This document shows, piece by piece, positions 25,876 to 35,419 of a stretch of DNA of 57,380 nt (its first letter is position 1; each line of letters begins with the position of its first letter). Under the pieces are notes generated by a model, which saw nothing but the letters and a program-made list of their open reading frames with translations, was not told the DNA's origin and did no database searches. Position numbers and translations under genes: made by a program. This stretch comes from Ruminococcus sp. (GTDB lineage Bacteria; Bacillota; Clostridia; Oscillospirales; Acutalibacteraceae), in NCBI GenBank assembly GCA_017458845.1, contig JAFSZY010000060.1, positions 1-57,380 on the forward strand, given 5' to 3'.

Positions 25876-27138
25876 TTATTTTGTTTTCCTGTTCTTTACT
25901 TTGCTCCATTTTGAGTAGTATCTTGTAGCGTTGAACGAACGGTATGTTCTTACTCTGACGTAGTACTTTTTGCCGCTCTTGAGTTTCTTTAAAGTCGTTG
26001 ACTTCTTGTTCTTGCCCTTGACTGTTACGGTCTTAGGTTTCTTGAACTTGGAGCTTGTGCTGTACTGAACCTGATAGCCCGATGTCTTTTTGGACTTTTT
26101 CTTCCACTTGACAGTAAGCGCCTTTGATTTAGCTTTGAGCGAGGTTATCTTTGTAGCGGGCGGATTGGGTGAGCTCTTGACCTTAATCGTAACAGGCTCG
26201 AATCCGCTGTTGCCAGTATACGCTACCGCGTATGGATAGGTTTGTGTCATACCATAAACAGAGTAGGTCGGATACTGTGAAATATATGTGTTTGAACCTG
26301 TACGGCCTTGTCCGTTCCAATAGAGAGTGCCTGCCAGCGAGGGACTATACTTTGCTCCCGAAGCGAGCCATGTATTGAAATTGAAAGTTTTTCCGTCAAG
26401 ATTATACTTACCAAAAGCAAATGTGGGAATCGTATAGCTTTGATATGTATTAGTAAACGTACCCTTGGCTATCTTAATTTTGCCTCCGCCGAAGTGCATA
26501 AGCGCGAACATATAACGTCCGATAAATTTACCGCCGTTTATGTAGAGCTTACCGCTGCCCGCTGTTGACGCTCCGACAAACTCGCCGTCGAATGTGCCGC
26601 CGTTTACTACGCACTTACCGCCGCCTACATACAAGGCTACGGGGTTGTTGGTGCCGTCGCTTCTGCCGAGGTAGTAACCGTTTTTGATATTCAGGCTGCC
26701 CTTTGTCATCTCGATAGCGCCGAAATTATACGAGCGGATACTCGGGTGTGACATAGACTGTTTTTTAGCCTTGGAGTCCTTGATGGTAACGTTGGCGCCG
26801 CGGTTTGAGATAACCGTAACTCTGGAGTCTGTGCTTTGGAGAGTGTGACCGTTGAGGTCGATTGTGAACTTGCCCTTTGTCAAAAGGACGTATCCGTACT
26901 CGTCGCCGGGAAGGTCTGTGGCAAGATCCATATCGTTGCAAAGCTTATAGGTGTTGCCCGGACCAAAGCCCTTGTTCTTCCAGTTGATGTTGCGCATCTG
27001 AGCGGGTGTTTTGATTTTAATGGTTTTAGCGTCCGCCTTTGTGCCTGACAAAAGCATAAAAGCGATTACCGCGAGAAATACAAACGTAATTGTCGCCAAA
27101 ACTTTTACAGATTTTTTGCTCAACGCATGTTTAATCAT
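25876..27138 (-). CDS. Secreted beta-helix protein with C-terminal fibronectin type III domain
   Basis: 420 residues. An N-terminal hydrophobic signal segment (residues ~14-34) is followed by a right-handed beta-helix-like region (~45-315) with repeated NGGTF/NGGKF turns and Gly-rich strands. The final ~90 residues are a Lys-rich FN3 domain (PPATKITSLKAKSKALTVKW onward, with YYVRVRTYR). It probably acts on or binds polysaccharide outside the cell; no catalytic residues can be assigned. It shares general architecture, not clear homology, with the 880-residue protein at 30.6 kb. Confidence 0.65.
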   Translation of the reverse strand: MIKHALSKKSVKVLATITFVFLAVIAFMLLSGTKADAKTIKIKTPAQMRNINWKNKGFGPGNTYKLCNDMDLATDLPGDEYGYVLLTKGKFTIDLNGHTLQSTDSRVTVISNRGANVTIKDSKAKKQSMSHPSIRSYNFGAIEMTKGSLNIKNGYYLGRSDGTNNPVALYVGGGKCVVNGGTFDGEFVGASTAGSGKLYINGGKFIGRYMFALMHFGGGKIKIAKGTFTNTYQSYTIPTFAFGKYNLDGKTFNFNTWLASGAKYSPSLAGTLYWNGQGRTGSNTYISQYPTYSVYGMTQTYPYAVAYTGNSGFEPVTIKVKSSPNPPATKITSLKAKSKALTVKWKKKSKKTSGYQVQYSTSSKFKKPKTVTVKGKNKKSTTLKKLKSGKKYYVRVRTYRSFNATRYYSKWSKVKNRKTK

Positions 27139-27290
27139 ATATATCCCCCTTTGTACCCCTTTTTAGAGAGGTGTATATTCATATATCAATTATATTACTC
27201 TTGCAAAACATTTTCAATATACTAATTATACATAAATTCATTCACATTTTTGTCAATATAACTCGACAAGCGTAAACTGTCCTTTTAAAA

Positions 27291-27344
27291 ATATCATAAA
27301 CTGTCTATTTATTAATGACAGTTTTATGATATTATGTTATCATA
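27291..27344. promoter_or_regulatory. Overlapping palindromes upstream of the ECF S-component (candidate operator)
   Basis: ATATCATAAACTGTC (27291-27305) pairs with GACAGTTTTATGATAT (27317-27332), allowing one bulge. The right arm also forms TATGATA-N6-TATCATA (27325-27344). This makes three related half-sites just before the start codon. The cognate regulator is unknown. Confidence 0.5.
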
Positions 27345-27378
27345 GTTTGAGAAAAAACTATTTATCTCGAGGTAATTT

Positions 27379-27957
27379 ATGAAAAGCAAAAATTCAAGGA
27401 GGCGCGATATGCAATACGCAAACGCAAAATCAAAACAAAACATCCACGCGCGTATAATAGTGCTCACCGCTCTGTTTGCCGCGCTGACGACAGTTCTTAC
27501 TATGACCGTTAAAATCCCGACAATAACGGGGTATGTTCACCCGGGCGACAGTATGATTTATCTGGGCGCGAGTATTCTTCCCGGTCCCTATGGAATCTTC
27601 GCAGGCGCAATCGGCGGCGGACTCGCCGACCTGCTCTCTGGTTATCCTCACTGGATTATTCCCTCGGCAATTATCAAAGGGCTCAACGCCGTTCCGTTCA
27701 TTTTGGCGTTCTATATACAGAAAAAAAGGAGTAAGAGCCACCGTATCATTAATCCGCTTTCGCTAACAGCCCTTGTTCCCTCCTCGCTCATTACAGTACT
27801 GGGATATTTTATCGCTCACCTGTTTATGAAGGACTTTGGGTACGCTGTCGTGGCGATTCCCAACGAGCTCTGTCAGGTTCTCGCCGCCACGATTGTTTTC
27901 ACGGCGCTGGGATTCGGGCTTGACGGGATGAAATTCAAGGACAGAGTCCTAAAATAG
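27379..27957 (+). CDS. ECF transporter substrate-binding S component
   Basis: Small membrane protein that binds a vitamin-like substrate and docks on the shared ECF energy module (not in this window). 192 residues, or 182 from the second ATG at 27409. The second ATG has the stronger site (AAGGAGG, 27395-27401) while the first has GAGG, so both may be used. About five or six hydrophobic segments; the motif GYVHPGDSMIYLGASILPG and the GGGLADLLSGYPHW stretch fit the PF07155-like group. Substrate cannot be assigned. Confidence 0.85.
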   Translation: MKSKNSRRRDMQYANAKSKQNIHARIIVLTALFAALTTVLTMTVKIPTITGYVHPGDSMIYLGASILPGPYGIFAGAIGGGLADLLSGYPHWIIPSAIIKGLNAVPFILAFYIQKKRSKSHRIINPLSLTALVPSSLITVLGYFIAHLFMKDFGYAVVAIPNELCQVLAATIVFTALGFGLDGMKFKDRVLK

Positions 27958-27998
27958 TGAAGAGTGTACAGTTAAAAGTTAATAGTTTGTTTATTAAG

Positions 27999-28035
27999 CC
28001 TTGGTGTTAAGTATAACGCCAAGGTTTTTGTTTTT
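27999..28035 (+). terminator. Terminator after the ECF S component
   Basis: CCTTGGTGTTA/TAACGCCAAGG stem with AGTA loop, followed by TTTTTGTTTTT. Confidence 0.85.
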
Positions 28036-28220
28036 AACTGTTAATTTCATACTGCATTCGTCATTACGCACAAAAGTCAGCGCAATATTTTGGTTGATTT
28101 AACGGCGTTATTTTTCCTTTAAGCTATTGTGCAGGTTTTACAAAAATGTTATAATTTTTAGGTAATTTGTCTGCAATTTCAGGTAATTGCAAATTTTATT
28201 AACGAAAGGGCTGTATCGTT

Positions 28221-30284
28221 TTGAAACAGTATAACGCTAACAACATTTTAAACTTAGCTTTCGCGGGTCACGCGGGCTGCGGTAAAACTTCTCTTGCCGA
28301 GTCTATGCTTTTCCTCGCGAAGGCTTCCGACCGTCTCGGTAAGGTTACCGACGGCAACACAGTGCTCGACTATGACGCCGAGGAAATCAAACGTCAGGTT
28401 TCCCTGATGACAGCGGTTGCTCCTCTCGAGTGGAAGAACACCAAAATCAACATCATCGACACTCCCGGTCTCTTCGACTTTGAGGGAGGCGTTGCCGAGG
28501 GTATGCGCGCCGCTGACTCAGCTATTATAGTTGTATCGGGCAAGGACGGTATCGATGTCGGTACCGAGAAGGCGGTTAAGGCTGCCAAGAAACAGGATTT
28601 GGCTAAGATTTTCTTCGTAAACGGAGTTTGTGACGAGAACGCACGCTTCTACGATGTATTCGAAGACCTCAAATCCACTTTCGGTCCTTCCGTATGTCCC
28701 GTTGTCGTACCCTTCATCGAGAACGGCAAGGCTGACATTTATGTAAATCTCTTTGAGTTCCGCGCTTACAAATACGCTAAAGGCGTTGCTACTCCCACAG
28801 ATATGCCCGCTCTCGGCGACCGTCTTGACGGTTTGAGAGAGGCTATCAAGGAAGCCGTAGCTGAGACAAGCGAGGAAATGCTCGACAAGTTCCTCGAAGG
28901 CGAGGAATTCACTCCCGAGGAAATCATCACAGGTCTTTCTCAGGGTGTTAAGGACGGTTCAATCTGTCCCGTATTCTGCGGCGACGCTCAGAATATGGCG
29001 GCTATCGATATGTTCCTCAATTCTCTTATCTGGCTTGCTCCCAAGGCTGACAGCAAAAATGAGGTCGGCGCCGATCCCAACGGCGACCCCGTGGAAATCT
29101 CCGTAAGCGCTGACGGCGCTGCCGCGGGTATCGTGTTCAAGACTGTATCCGACCCGTTTGTAGGCAAGCTCTCTTACATCAAGGCTGTATCGGGTAAAAT
29201 CTCATCGGATGTTCCCGTTATCAATATGCGTACAGGCGACAACGTAAGAATCACAAAGGTTCTCACAGTTCGCGGCAAAAAGCAGGAAGACGCTCAGTAC
29301 ATCGGCGCCGGCGACATTGGCGCTATTCCGAAGCTCAACGACGTAAAGACAGGCGACACTCTCTGTTCACCCCTGAGAAAGGTTACACTCAAGGGCGTTG
29401 ATTACCCCGTAGCTTCCTACTCTCAGGCTATCAAGCCCAAGACAAAGGGCGACGAGGACAAGGTTGCTCAGGCTGTCAAGAAGGTTATGGAGGAAGACCC
29501 CTCAATCAAGTACTTCCACAACCACGAAACTCACGAAATGCTGGTCTACGGTCTCGGCGAGCAGCACCTCGATGTTCTCGTATCAAAGATTAAGTCAAAA
29601 TATAACGTAGACGCTATGCTCGACACACCCAAGATTGCTTACCGCGAGACTATCCGCAAGCCCGTTAAGGTTCAGGGTCGTCACAAGAAGCAATCGGGCG
29701 GTCACGGTCAGTTCGGTGATGTTTGGATTGAGTTCTCACCCGGCGACAACGACGGTCTCGAGTTCAGCGAGAGCGTTGTAGGCGGCGCGGTTCCCAAGGG
29801 CTTCTTCCCCGCTGTTGAAAAGGGTCTGCGCGACGCTATCCTCCACGGTCCTCTCGCGGGTTATCCCGTAGTCGGTCTCAAGGCTAACCTCTATGACGGT
29901 TCATATCACCCCGTAGACAGCTCCGAGATGGCGTTCAAGATGGCTGCCAACATCGCGTACAAGAACGGTATGCCTCAGGCTTCCCCCACGCTGCTCGAGC
30001 CCTTCGGCACACTTCAGGCTACAGTTCCCGACGCTAACATGGGCGACGTTATGGGCGAAGTTAACAAGCGCCGCGGTCGTGTTATGGGTATGAATCCCGC
30101 CGAAGAAAAAGGTATGCAGGTTGTTGAGGCTGAGGTCCCCGAGTCCGAGATGAGCGATTTCGCGACATTCATCCGTCAGTGCACACAGGGACGCGGCAGC
30201 TACACATTTGAGTTTGTACGTTACGAGGATTGCCCCGCTAACGTAGCTCAGAAGGTTATTGACGCTGCTAAAGTCGAGGAATAA
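28221..30284 (+). CDS. Elongation factor G paralogue with degenerate G4 motif
   Basis: Translational GTPase of the EF-G family, 687 residues with all five domains. It starts at TTG (28221), with AAAGGG 10 bases upstream; no earlier ATG is plausible. The P-loop GHAGCGKTS (16-24) and DTPG are intact, but the guanine-specifying NKxD is replaced by NGVCDEN (near 134-140). It stands alone, not in a str operon, so it is likely the secondary clostridial EF-G rather than the housekeeping factor. Nucleotide specificity and role are uncertain. Confidence 0.85.
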   Translation: MKQYNANNILNLAFAGHAGCGKTSLAESMLFLAKASDRLGKVTDGNTVLDYDAEEIKRQVSLMTAVAPLEWKNTKINIIDTPGLFDFEGGVAEGMRAADSAIIVVSGKDGIDVGTEKAVKAAKKQDLAKIFFVNGVCDENARFYDVFEDLKSTFGPSVCPVVVPFIENGKADIYVNLFEFRAYKYAKGVATPTDMPALGDRLDGLREAIKEAVAETSEEMLDKFLEGEEFTPEEIITGLSQGVKDGSICPVFCGDAQNMAAIDMFLNSLIWLAPKADSKNEVGADPNGDPVEISVSADGAAAGIVFKTVSDPFVGKLSYIKAVSGKISSDVPVINMRTGDNVRITKVLTVRGKKQEDAQYIGAGDIGAIPKLNDVKTGDTLCSPLRKVTLKGVDYPVASYSQAIKPKTKGDEDKVAQAVKKVMEEDPSIKYFHNHETHEMLVYGLGEQHLDVLVSKIKSKYNVDAMLDTPKIAYRETIRKPVKVQGRHKKQSGGHGQFGDVWIEFSPGDNDGLEFSESVVGGAVPKGFFPAVEKGLRDAILHGPLAGYPVVGLKANLYDGSYHPVDSSEMAFKMAANIAYKNGMPQASPTLLEPFGTLQATVPDANMGDVMGEVNKRRGRVMGMNPAEEKGMQVVEAEVPESEMSDFATFIRQCTQGRGSYTFEFVRYEDCPANVAQKVIDAAKVEE

Positions 30285-30326
30285 TTCACAGCCTTATAAG
30301 GTTATGAAAAATAGGTAAAACGGCTA

Positions 30327-30361
30327 AGGTCGGTTCGGATGTTTTCGAACCGACCTATTTT
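30327..30361 (+). terminator. Terminator after the EF-G paralogue
   Basis: AGGTCGGTTCG/CGAACCGACCT stem followed by ATTTTA. Confidence 0.8.
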
Positions 30362-30529
30362 ATACGTTATATCGCCGGGAGAGCACACACGCCTTGCTAT
30401 TCAGAGGAGTTCTCTATTACATTTTCCCTTCTTATATGTGACTTAAATAACACAAATGTTGCAACCTGTTCACTTTTATGTGATAATTTTGCGTAAGTTT
30501 GTATAACTATATGAAATTCTTATTTTTGT

Positions 30530-30558
30530 TTGACAACAACATACGCGAGGTGTAAAAT
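30530..30558 (+). promoter_or_regulatory. Promoter of the 880-residue surface protein
   Basis: TTGACA (30530-30535), a 17-base spacer and TAAAAT (30553-30558), about 55 bases before the start. The rest of 30362-30529 holds nothing recognised. Confidence 0.7.
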
Positions 30559-30613
30559 ATACACATATAATGGAGATTAATGCGGAATAATGTCGAATTA
30601 GGAGGAAAAATTT

Positions 30614-33256
30614 ATGAAAAGATTGAAAAAGCCAATTTCAGCTCTGCTGGCTTTGGTGATAATGGTCGGCATTTTGTGCGTCGCGCCTTTTAATGTTTTC
30701 GCGGCGACGACAACATATAATGTTTATACCACAGAACAGCTCAAAACAGCATGCAGCGAAATCAACCAGAACGGCGGAGAGGCAACCATCAGCCTTCAAG
30801 CTGACCTCAGCGGCACAGACGCTTTTGTAGGAATCAGTAAAAGCGGCGCTGAAGTTACAGTTATCGGTAACGGGCATACGCTTTCTGCTCCAACTCAGGT
30901 AATAGATGTATGGAACGGAGCTAAGGTATATCTCGGCGATGGTACTTCAACACTTACACTTACGAGTGGTGACAACTCAGATATCGGAGGCATCATCAGC
31001 GTTGTTGGCGCGAACTCAGAGTGCCATATGTACAACAACGTAACAGCAAAAGACCACAAAGGCGAAAATTACTTTGGCGGCGGTGTTACTGTTGAGAGCG
31101 GTACATTCCATATGCACGGCGGCACAATTGACAACTGCGGAATTGACGGCGGTTCAGTCTGCTACGGTGGCGGCGTTGCGGTTTTCGCGGGTGGCAAATT
31201 CATTATGGACGGCGGCACCATTTCAAACTGCTATGCGACATCTGATTATATTGATGATAGAGACCCCAACAGATGCTTTACAGCTATGGGCGGCGGTGTA
31301 TTTGTTACAGGTGGTTCAACCTTTATTATGAACGGCGGAACCATAACCGGATGCCGCGCAACTAATATGGGCGGCGGCATTGCTGTTGATATTTCATACG
31401 GAGAACTTGCTTCATACGGATTTGGCAATATAAGAAGCAAAGTCAATATTAACAACGGAACAATTTCGGGCAATAAAGCCAGCGAAGGAGCCGGAGTTTT
31501 TGTTTCAGGTTATTTTTACTCTTACGCGGGAGCAATCGCTACTATGAACCCGGGAATCGGAACTCCTGACAATCCGGAATTTATTATAAACGGCGGAGAA
31601 ATCTCCTCTAACGAAGCTGAGGATATGGGCGGCGGTGTGCTTGTTTCTGTGCTCAAAGCAAGTATACCGACTCAGATTCATAACGCAGTAATTAAAAACA
31701 ATACTGCTTACGATGGTGCCGGTATTGAAAACTACGCTAACTGGACTCAGCTCGACATTGATGGATGTACAATCACAGGCAATGAAGCAGAAGCTAACGG
31801 CGGCGGCATAGCGGCTGTTGATAATGTATCAGGCTTTACCACAATCAAAAACACAATTATTGAGGACAACACCTCAGGCGACAGAGGCGCGGGTGTATAC
31901 TACGACGCTAACTCTCAGATAAAAATCTCCGGAGAAGACATCATTAAGGGCAACACTTACAACGGCAAGAAGAATGACCTTAATATACTCAGCAGTTCAA
32001 AACCTGTTTATGTCATCGGCGACCTCACAGGTTCTCAGATTGGTCTTTCAGACCCGACGCTCTGGGACGACGATAAGGAAGACACAGCCAACGACGCTGT
32101 TTCTACCGCTTACCTTACAAGCGGTTACAAGTCCAACAACGCTTCGCTTGAACCAATGAACGCTTTCTTCTCTGACCACGAGAGCTGGTATCCCGACTAT
32201 TCGGATGTCGATGAAAACGAGGTTCGCCTCGTTCGTAAGGAATATGACGTAAACTACCACATCAACAACAACGATATGGATGATATCTACGCTGATGAAA
32301 TATTTACTCCCTATGTTACCAACCACGAAGTAAAGAACGGTAACGTAATTCAGGAATTCCACAACATTCCTCAGCTTAAGGACCCCGACGGCTATGTATT
32401 TAAAGGCTGGTACTACGAAAGAACAGGCGACGATAATCCTGTTGAGTTCGGTACTGCCTATGAGCCTAAGGATATATATGAAACAGGCATAGACATCTAT
32501 GCCCACTGGGAAAAGATTGACAAAATCGAGCAGGAGAAGGATATAGACGAAAAAGAGCTCCCGAGCGATATGCAGGGCGACGGCGGAAAGTACTACTACG
32601 ACAGCTTCGGTCTGTTCGGCGTACAACTCCGTCCCGAAAATTGGATTGACGAGAACACAAACGTAAGAGAAAACGGCGGTCTGCGTTTCGCGACTTCAAT
32701 CAGCGAGCAGCTGCTCAGCGATATTGACGCGCTTTCCGACAAAAAGGTAGTCAGCGAGCAAGGCTATGAACACAATGTTGAGTACGGCTTTGTCACTGCT
32801 TCCAAGGCGACCACTGATACCGTAGTAAATGACGCCTCTTTCAATATTGACAAAAACACCTACAAGCTCCAATACAAGGGCACCGACGTAAACGGCGTAG
32901 ACACAACTGTAAGAGAAAGAAGCGAAAACAACTTCAACTACGTCACCAATGTCGACTGCACCTCGCAGCAGGGCGGCTACGGCGGAAATTCCGCTATAAA
33001 CATTGACCACCGCGACTGCAACGAGTACCGCATCGCTACTTTTGTCGTTACTTATGAGGGTCACCCCGAGAATATGAGCAAAGACATCATAGCGCGTTCG
33101 TATATGAGATACTACGACGCTAACGGCTTGCTGAGAACATACTACAACGACTACGGCGGAACCTGTGTATATGGCGGCTGCTGCACCAGCTATAACTCAG
33201 CTGCTGGAATGCTGACGGGCGACCCGATAGAGGACAACAAGCAGATTACGAACTGA
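30614..33256 (+). CDS. Large secreted beta-helix protein with Listeria-Bacteroides repeat
   Basis: 880 residues. The signal peptide is 1-31 (cleavage near VFAATT). Residues ~40-470 form a right-handed beta-helix with many GGG and NGG turns such as MNGGTI and ISGNKAS. Residues ~540-640 contain an InlB-type repeat ending GYVFKGWYYE and YAHWEK. The C-terminal ~230 residues are of unknown fold and acidic or Tyr-rich. No sortase motif or catalytic residues are seen. AGGAGG precedes the start. A 48-residue peptide gene follows after 11 bases, so the two are probably co-transcribed. Confidence 0.75.
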   Translation: MKRLKKPISALLALVIMVGILCVAPFNVFAATTTYNVYTTEQLKTACSEINQNGGEATISLQADLSGTDAFVGISKSGAEVTVIGNGHTLSAPTQVIDVWNGAKVYLGDGTSTLTLTSGDNSDIGGIISVVGANSECHMYNNVTAKDHKGENYFGGGVTVESGTFHMHGGTIDNCGIDGGSVCYGGGVAVFAGGKFIMDGGTISNCYATSDYIDDRDPNRCFTAMGGGVFVTGGSTFIMNGGTITGCRATNMGGGIAVDISYGELASYGFGNIRSKVNINNGTISGNKASEGAGVFVSGYFYSYAGAIATMNPGIGTPDNPEFIINGGEISSNEAEDMGGGVLVSVLKASIPTQIHNAVIKNNTAYDGAGIENYANWTQLDIDGCTITGNEAEANGGGIAAVDNVSGFTTIKNTIIEDNTSGDRGAGVYYDANSQIKISGEDIIKGNTYNGKKNDLNILSSSKPVYVIGDLTGSQIGLSDPTLWDDDKEDTANDAVSTAYLTSGYKSNNASLEPMNAFFSDHESWYPDYSDVDENEVRLVRKEYDVNYHINNNDMDDIYADEIFTPYVTNHEVKNGNVIQEFHNIPQLKDPDGYVFKGWYYERTGDDNPVEFGTAYEPKDIYETGIDIYAHWEKIDKIEQEKDIDEKELPSDMQGDGGKYYYDSFGLFGVQLRPENWIDENTNVRENGGLRFATSISEQLLSDIDALSDKKVVSEQGYEHNVEYGFVTASKATTDTVVNDASFNIDKNTYKLQYKGTDVNGVDTTVRERSENNFNYVTNVDCTSQQGGYGGNSAINIDHRDCNEYRIATFVVTYEGHPENMSKDIIARSYMRYYDANGLLRTYYNDYGGTCVYGGCCTSYNSAAGMLTGDPIEDNKQITN

Positions 33257-33267
33257 GGAGGACAATT

Positions 33268-33414
33268 ATGAAACAGACATATATAAAACCTGAAATAATT
33301 ACAGAAGTCCTCCTGCAGGATGACGTGCTCAAAATGTCGACTGACACAGACAACAACTATGTGCAGTCAACAGATGTGTTCAACGACAGTTTTGCTGTTG
33401 AGGATATTCTGTAA
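33268..33414 (+). CDS. 48-residue peptide, unknown function
   Basis: A short frame with a strong GAGGAGG site 8 bases upstream, 11 bases after the surface protein stop and before a shared terminator. It begins MKQTYIKPEIITEVLLQDDV and the rest is acidic and rich in Asn, Asp, Ser and Thr, without Cys or a signal peptide. Short peptides starting MKxxYxKPE are common in gut bacteria; a peptide precursor or a chaperone-like partner of the surface protein are both possible. Coding status rests on the RBS and position. Confidence 0.6.
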   Translation: MKQTYIKPEIITEVLLQDDVLKMSTDTDNNYVQSTDVFNDSFAVEDIL

Positions 33415-33428
33415 TACACAGCAAACAC

Positions 33429-33459
33429 AAAAGGCTCCTTTCGGAGCCTTTTCCTTTTT
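33429..33459. terminator. Bidirectional terminator between the 48-residue peptide and prephenate dehydratase genes
   Basis: AAAAGGCTCC/GGAGCCTTTT stem with T-rich runs on both sides, between convergent genes. Confidence 0.85.
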
Positions 33460-33462
33460 ATG

Positions 33463-34335
33463 TTATTCTTCGGAGTAATTGCCGAGGAAGCTGAACTCGG
33501 TCATTTCTTCGTTAAGCCTGCACAGCAGGTCGGTAACACCCTCGGTGCGGACGCTGCCCGAGAAGTCGAGGTAGAACAGGTACTCAAAAACCTTGCCCGA
33601 AATCGGGCGAGACTCGATTTTGGTTAGATTGAGCCCGAGGGAGTCGAACCTTTTGAGCATATTGAGCAGCGCCCCCGCAACGTGAGGAAGCGAGAAACAA
33701 AGGCTGACCTTGTTAGCGCCGCTCGGGATATAGAGCTTCTTTGAAATCACGATGAAGCGCGTGGTGTTGAAGGGATTATCCTGAAGATGGTCGTCTAGCA
33801 CCTTCAAGCCATACTCCTCAGCCGCGTTGTATGAGCATATCGCGGCGAGATTAAGGCGCTTTTCCCTCGCTGTGTCGCGCGCGGCGACGGCTGTGTTAGA
33901 ACAGGAAGCCGCCTCAAAGCCCATATGATTGATATAATTCCCGCACTGCGATAATGCTTGTGGATGTGAGATTACTTTTTCAATATCGCCGAGCTCTGAC
34001 TGTCTGAGCCCCGCGAGGCAATAGTCTATCGCCATACCCAGCGCGCCGACAATGTAGAAACGATAGCGCAGAATCAGGTCGTATACCGCCGAAACGGAAC
34101 CCGCCGTGGAGTTCTCGACGGGCAGAACGCCGTAGGAGCACTCTCCGTTCTCAATAGCCTTGAACACGTCCTCAAAGGTGCTTTTGGACGTAAGCTTCCC
34201 CTCGGGGAAGAGCTTCTTGGCGGCGTCGTATGAGTTCGCCCCCTGTATTCCCTGATAGGCTATTTTTACACCGTTTGTATCGGGCATAGCCGAAGCGTTT
34301 TTTATTTCCGTCCTCAGTTGATTTTTACTCATCAT
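33463..34335 (-). CDS. pheA: Prephenate dehydratase
   Basis: Decarboxylating dehydration of prephenate to phenylpyruvate, the last unique step to Phe. About 290 residues. The catalytic part covers VKIAYQGIQGANSYDAA, the ENSTAGSV motif and the NTTRFIVISK catalytic Thr motif; the C-terminal ~85 residues form an ACT domain (HVAGALLNMLKRFDSLGLNLTKIESRP) for Phe feedback. It follows aroF with an ATGA overlap, so both genes share the upstream Phe attenuator. Confidence 0.95.
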   Translation of the reverse strand: MMSKNQLRTEIKNASAMPDTNGVKIAYQGIQGANSYDAAKKLFPEGKLTSKSTFEDVFKAIENGECSYGVLPVENSTAGSVSAVYDLILRYRFYIVGALGMAIDYCLAGLRQSELGDIEKVISHPQALSQCGNYINHMGFEAASCSNTAVAARDTAREKRLNLAAICSYNAAEEYGLKVLDDHLQDNPFNTTRFIVISKKLYIPSGANKVSLCFSLPHVAGALLNMLKRFDSLGLNLTKIESRPISGKVFEYLFYLDFSGSVRTEGVTDLLCRLNEEMTEFSFLGNYSEE

Positions 34336-35336
34336 AAGGACTCCTTGAGCGCGAGAATCTTCTTGGCGGTTTTGTCAAACTGCTTTGGGGTGAGCGACTG
34401 AGCGCCGTCGGACAGCGCGTGGGACGGGTCGTTGTGGACTTCAATTATAAGCCCGTCGGCACCCGCGGCGACCGCCGCCATAGCCAGCGGCTCTACTAGC
34501 CAGCTCTTGCCCGAGGCGTGGCTCGGGTCCACTACTACAGGCAGATGAGAAAGCTTTTTGATTATCGGAATCGCAGCCACATCGAGAGTGTTGCGGGTGT
34601 AGGTTTCATAGGTGCGGATACCTCGCTCGCAGAGGATTACGTTGTCGTTGCCGCCCGCCATAATATACTCGGCGCTCATCAGCCATTCCTCAATTGTCGC
34701 GGACAAACCCCTCTTTAATAGAATTGGCTTGTTGGTTTTGCCAAGCTCTCGGAGCAGGTCAAAATTCTGCATATTGCGCGCGCCTACCTGAATGATATCG
34801 ACGTTCTCGAACATATCGATATGCTCCGTGCGCATAATCTCGGTGACAATCGGGAGTCCTGTTTCCTTGCGGGCGATTTTGAGCAAGTCGAGTCCCTCGG
34901 ATTTAAGCCCTTGGAAAGCATAGGGAGATGTTCTCGGTTTAAATGCTCCGCCGCGGAGCAGTGTCGCGCCCGACTTTTTGACTTCCTTAGCAATCTCCAC
35001 AATCTGCTCCTCGCTCTCAACTGAGCAGGGACCGGCCATAATGTGAAGACTGCCGTCTCCGATACTCACGTCGTCGTTGATTTTGACAACAGTGTTCTCG
35101 GGGTGAAATTTCCTGTTTGCCTTCTTGTAGGGTTCCTGAACACGCTTGACGCTCTCGACAATGTCCTGCGCGTCAATGTACTCGATATCGACAGTGTGTG
35201 TGTCGCCGATGAGTCCGAGCACAGTGGAATGAATACCGTCCCAGCGGTTGACCTTGACCTCATAGTCGGCGCAAAGCTTGTCTGTGAACTGCTGAACCTG
35301 CTCGGGTGTTGTTGAACTTTTCAGTACAATAATCAT
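34332..35336 (-). CDS. aroF: DAHP synthase, type I-beta with N-terminal regulatory domain
   Basis: Condenses PEP and erythrose 4-phosphate, the first step of the shikimate pathway. 334 residues: a ferredoxin-like N-terminal domain (~1-75) as in the Thermotoga-type enzyme, then the barrel with AGPCSVES (~101-108), [17 protein letters not shown] and the metal site region [14 protein letters not shown] lies close upstream. It is the first structural gene behind a Phe-rich leader peptide and hairpin terminator, which suggests control by charged tRNA-Phe rather than only by allostery. Confidence 0.95.
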   Translation of the reverse strand: MIIVLKSSTTPEQVQQFTDKLCADYEVKVNRWDGIHSTVLGLIGDTHTVDIEYIDAQDIVESVKRVQEPYKKANRKFHPENTVVKINDDVSIGDGSLHIMAGPCSVESEEQIVEIAKEVKKSGATLLRGGAFKPRTSPYAFQGLKSEGLDLLKIARKETGLPIVTEIMRTEHIDMFENVDIIQVGARNMQNFDLLRELGKTNKPILLKRGLSATIEEWLMSAEYIMAGGNDNVILCERGIRTYETYTRNTLDVAAIPIIKKLSHLPVVVDPSHASGKSWLVEPLAMAAVAAGADGLIIEVHNDPSHALSDGAQSLTPKQFDKTAKKILALKESL

Positions 35337-35350
35337 ATCAATTACTCCTT

Positions 35351-35393
35351 AAAAATAAAATAAAGGTGCGGCACTCGGTTAAAGTGCCACACC
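35351..35393 (-). terminator. Attenuator terminator upstream of aroF-pheA
   Basis: On the minus strand, GGTGTGGCAC (35384-35393) pairs with GTGCCGCACC (35365-35374) around a 9-base loop, followed by an A/T run of mostly T (35351-35364). A segment near the leader peptide stop (TGCTATGC) could pair with the left arm, using G-U pairs, as an antiterminator. Confidence 0.75.
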
Positions 35394-35419
35394 CTGTGAT
35401 TACTATCTATCTCACAACA

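Noticed and set aside
32048..32626. 192-codon minus-strand frame within the 880-residue surface protein
   Set aside because: Val/Ile-rich antisense translation of a coding region; no supporting signals.
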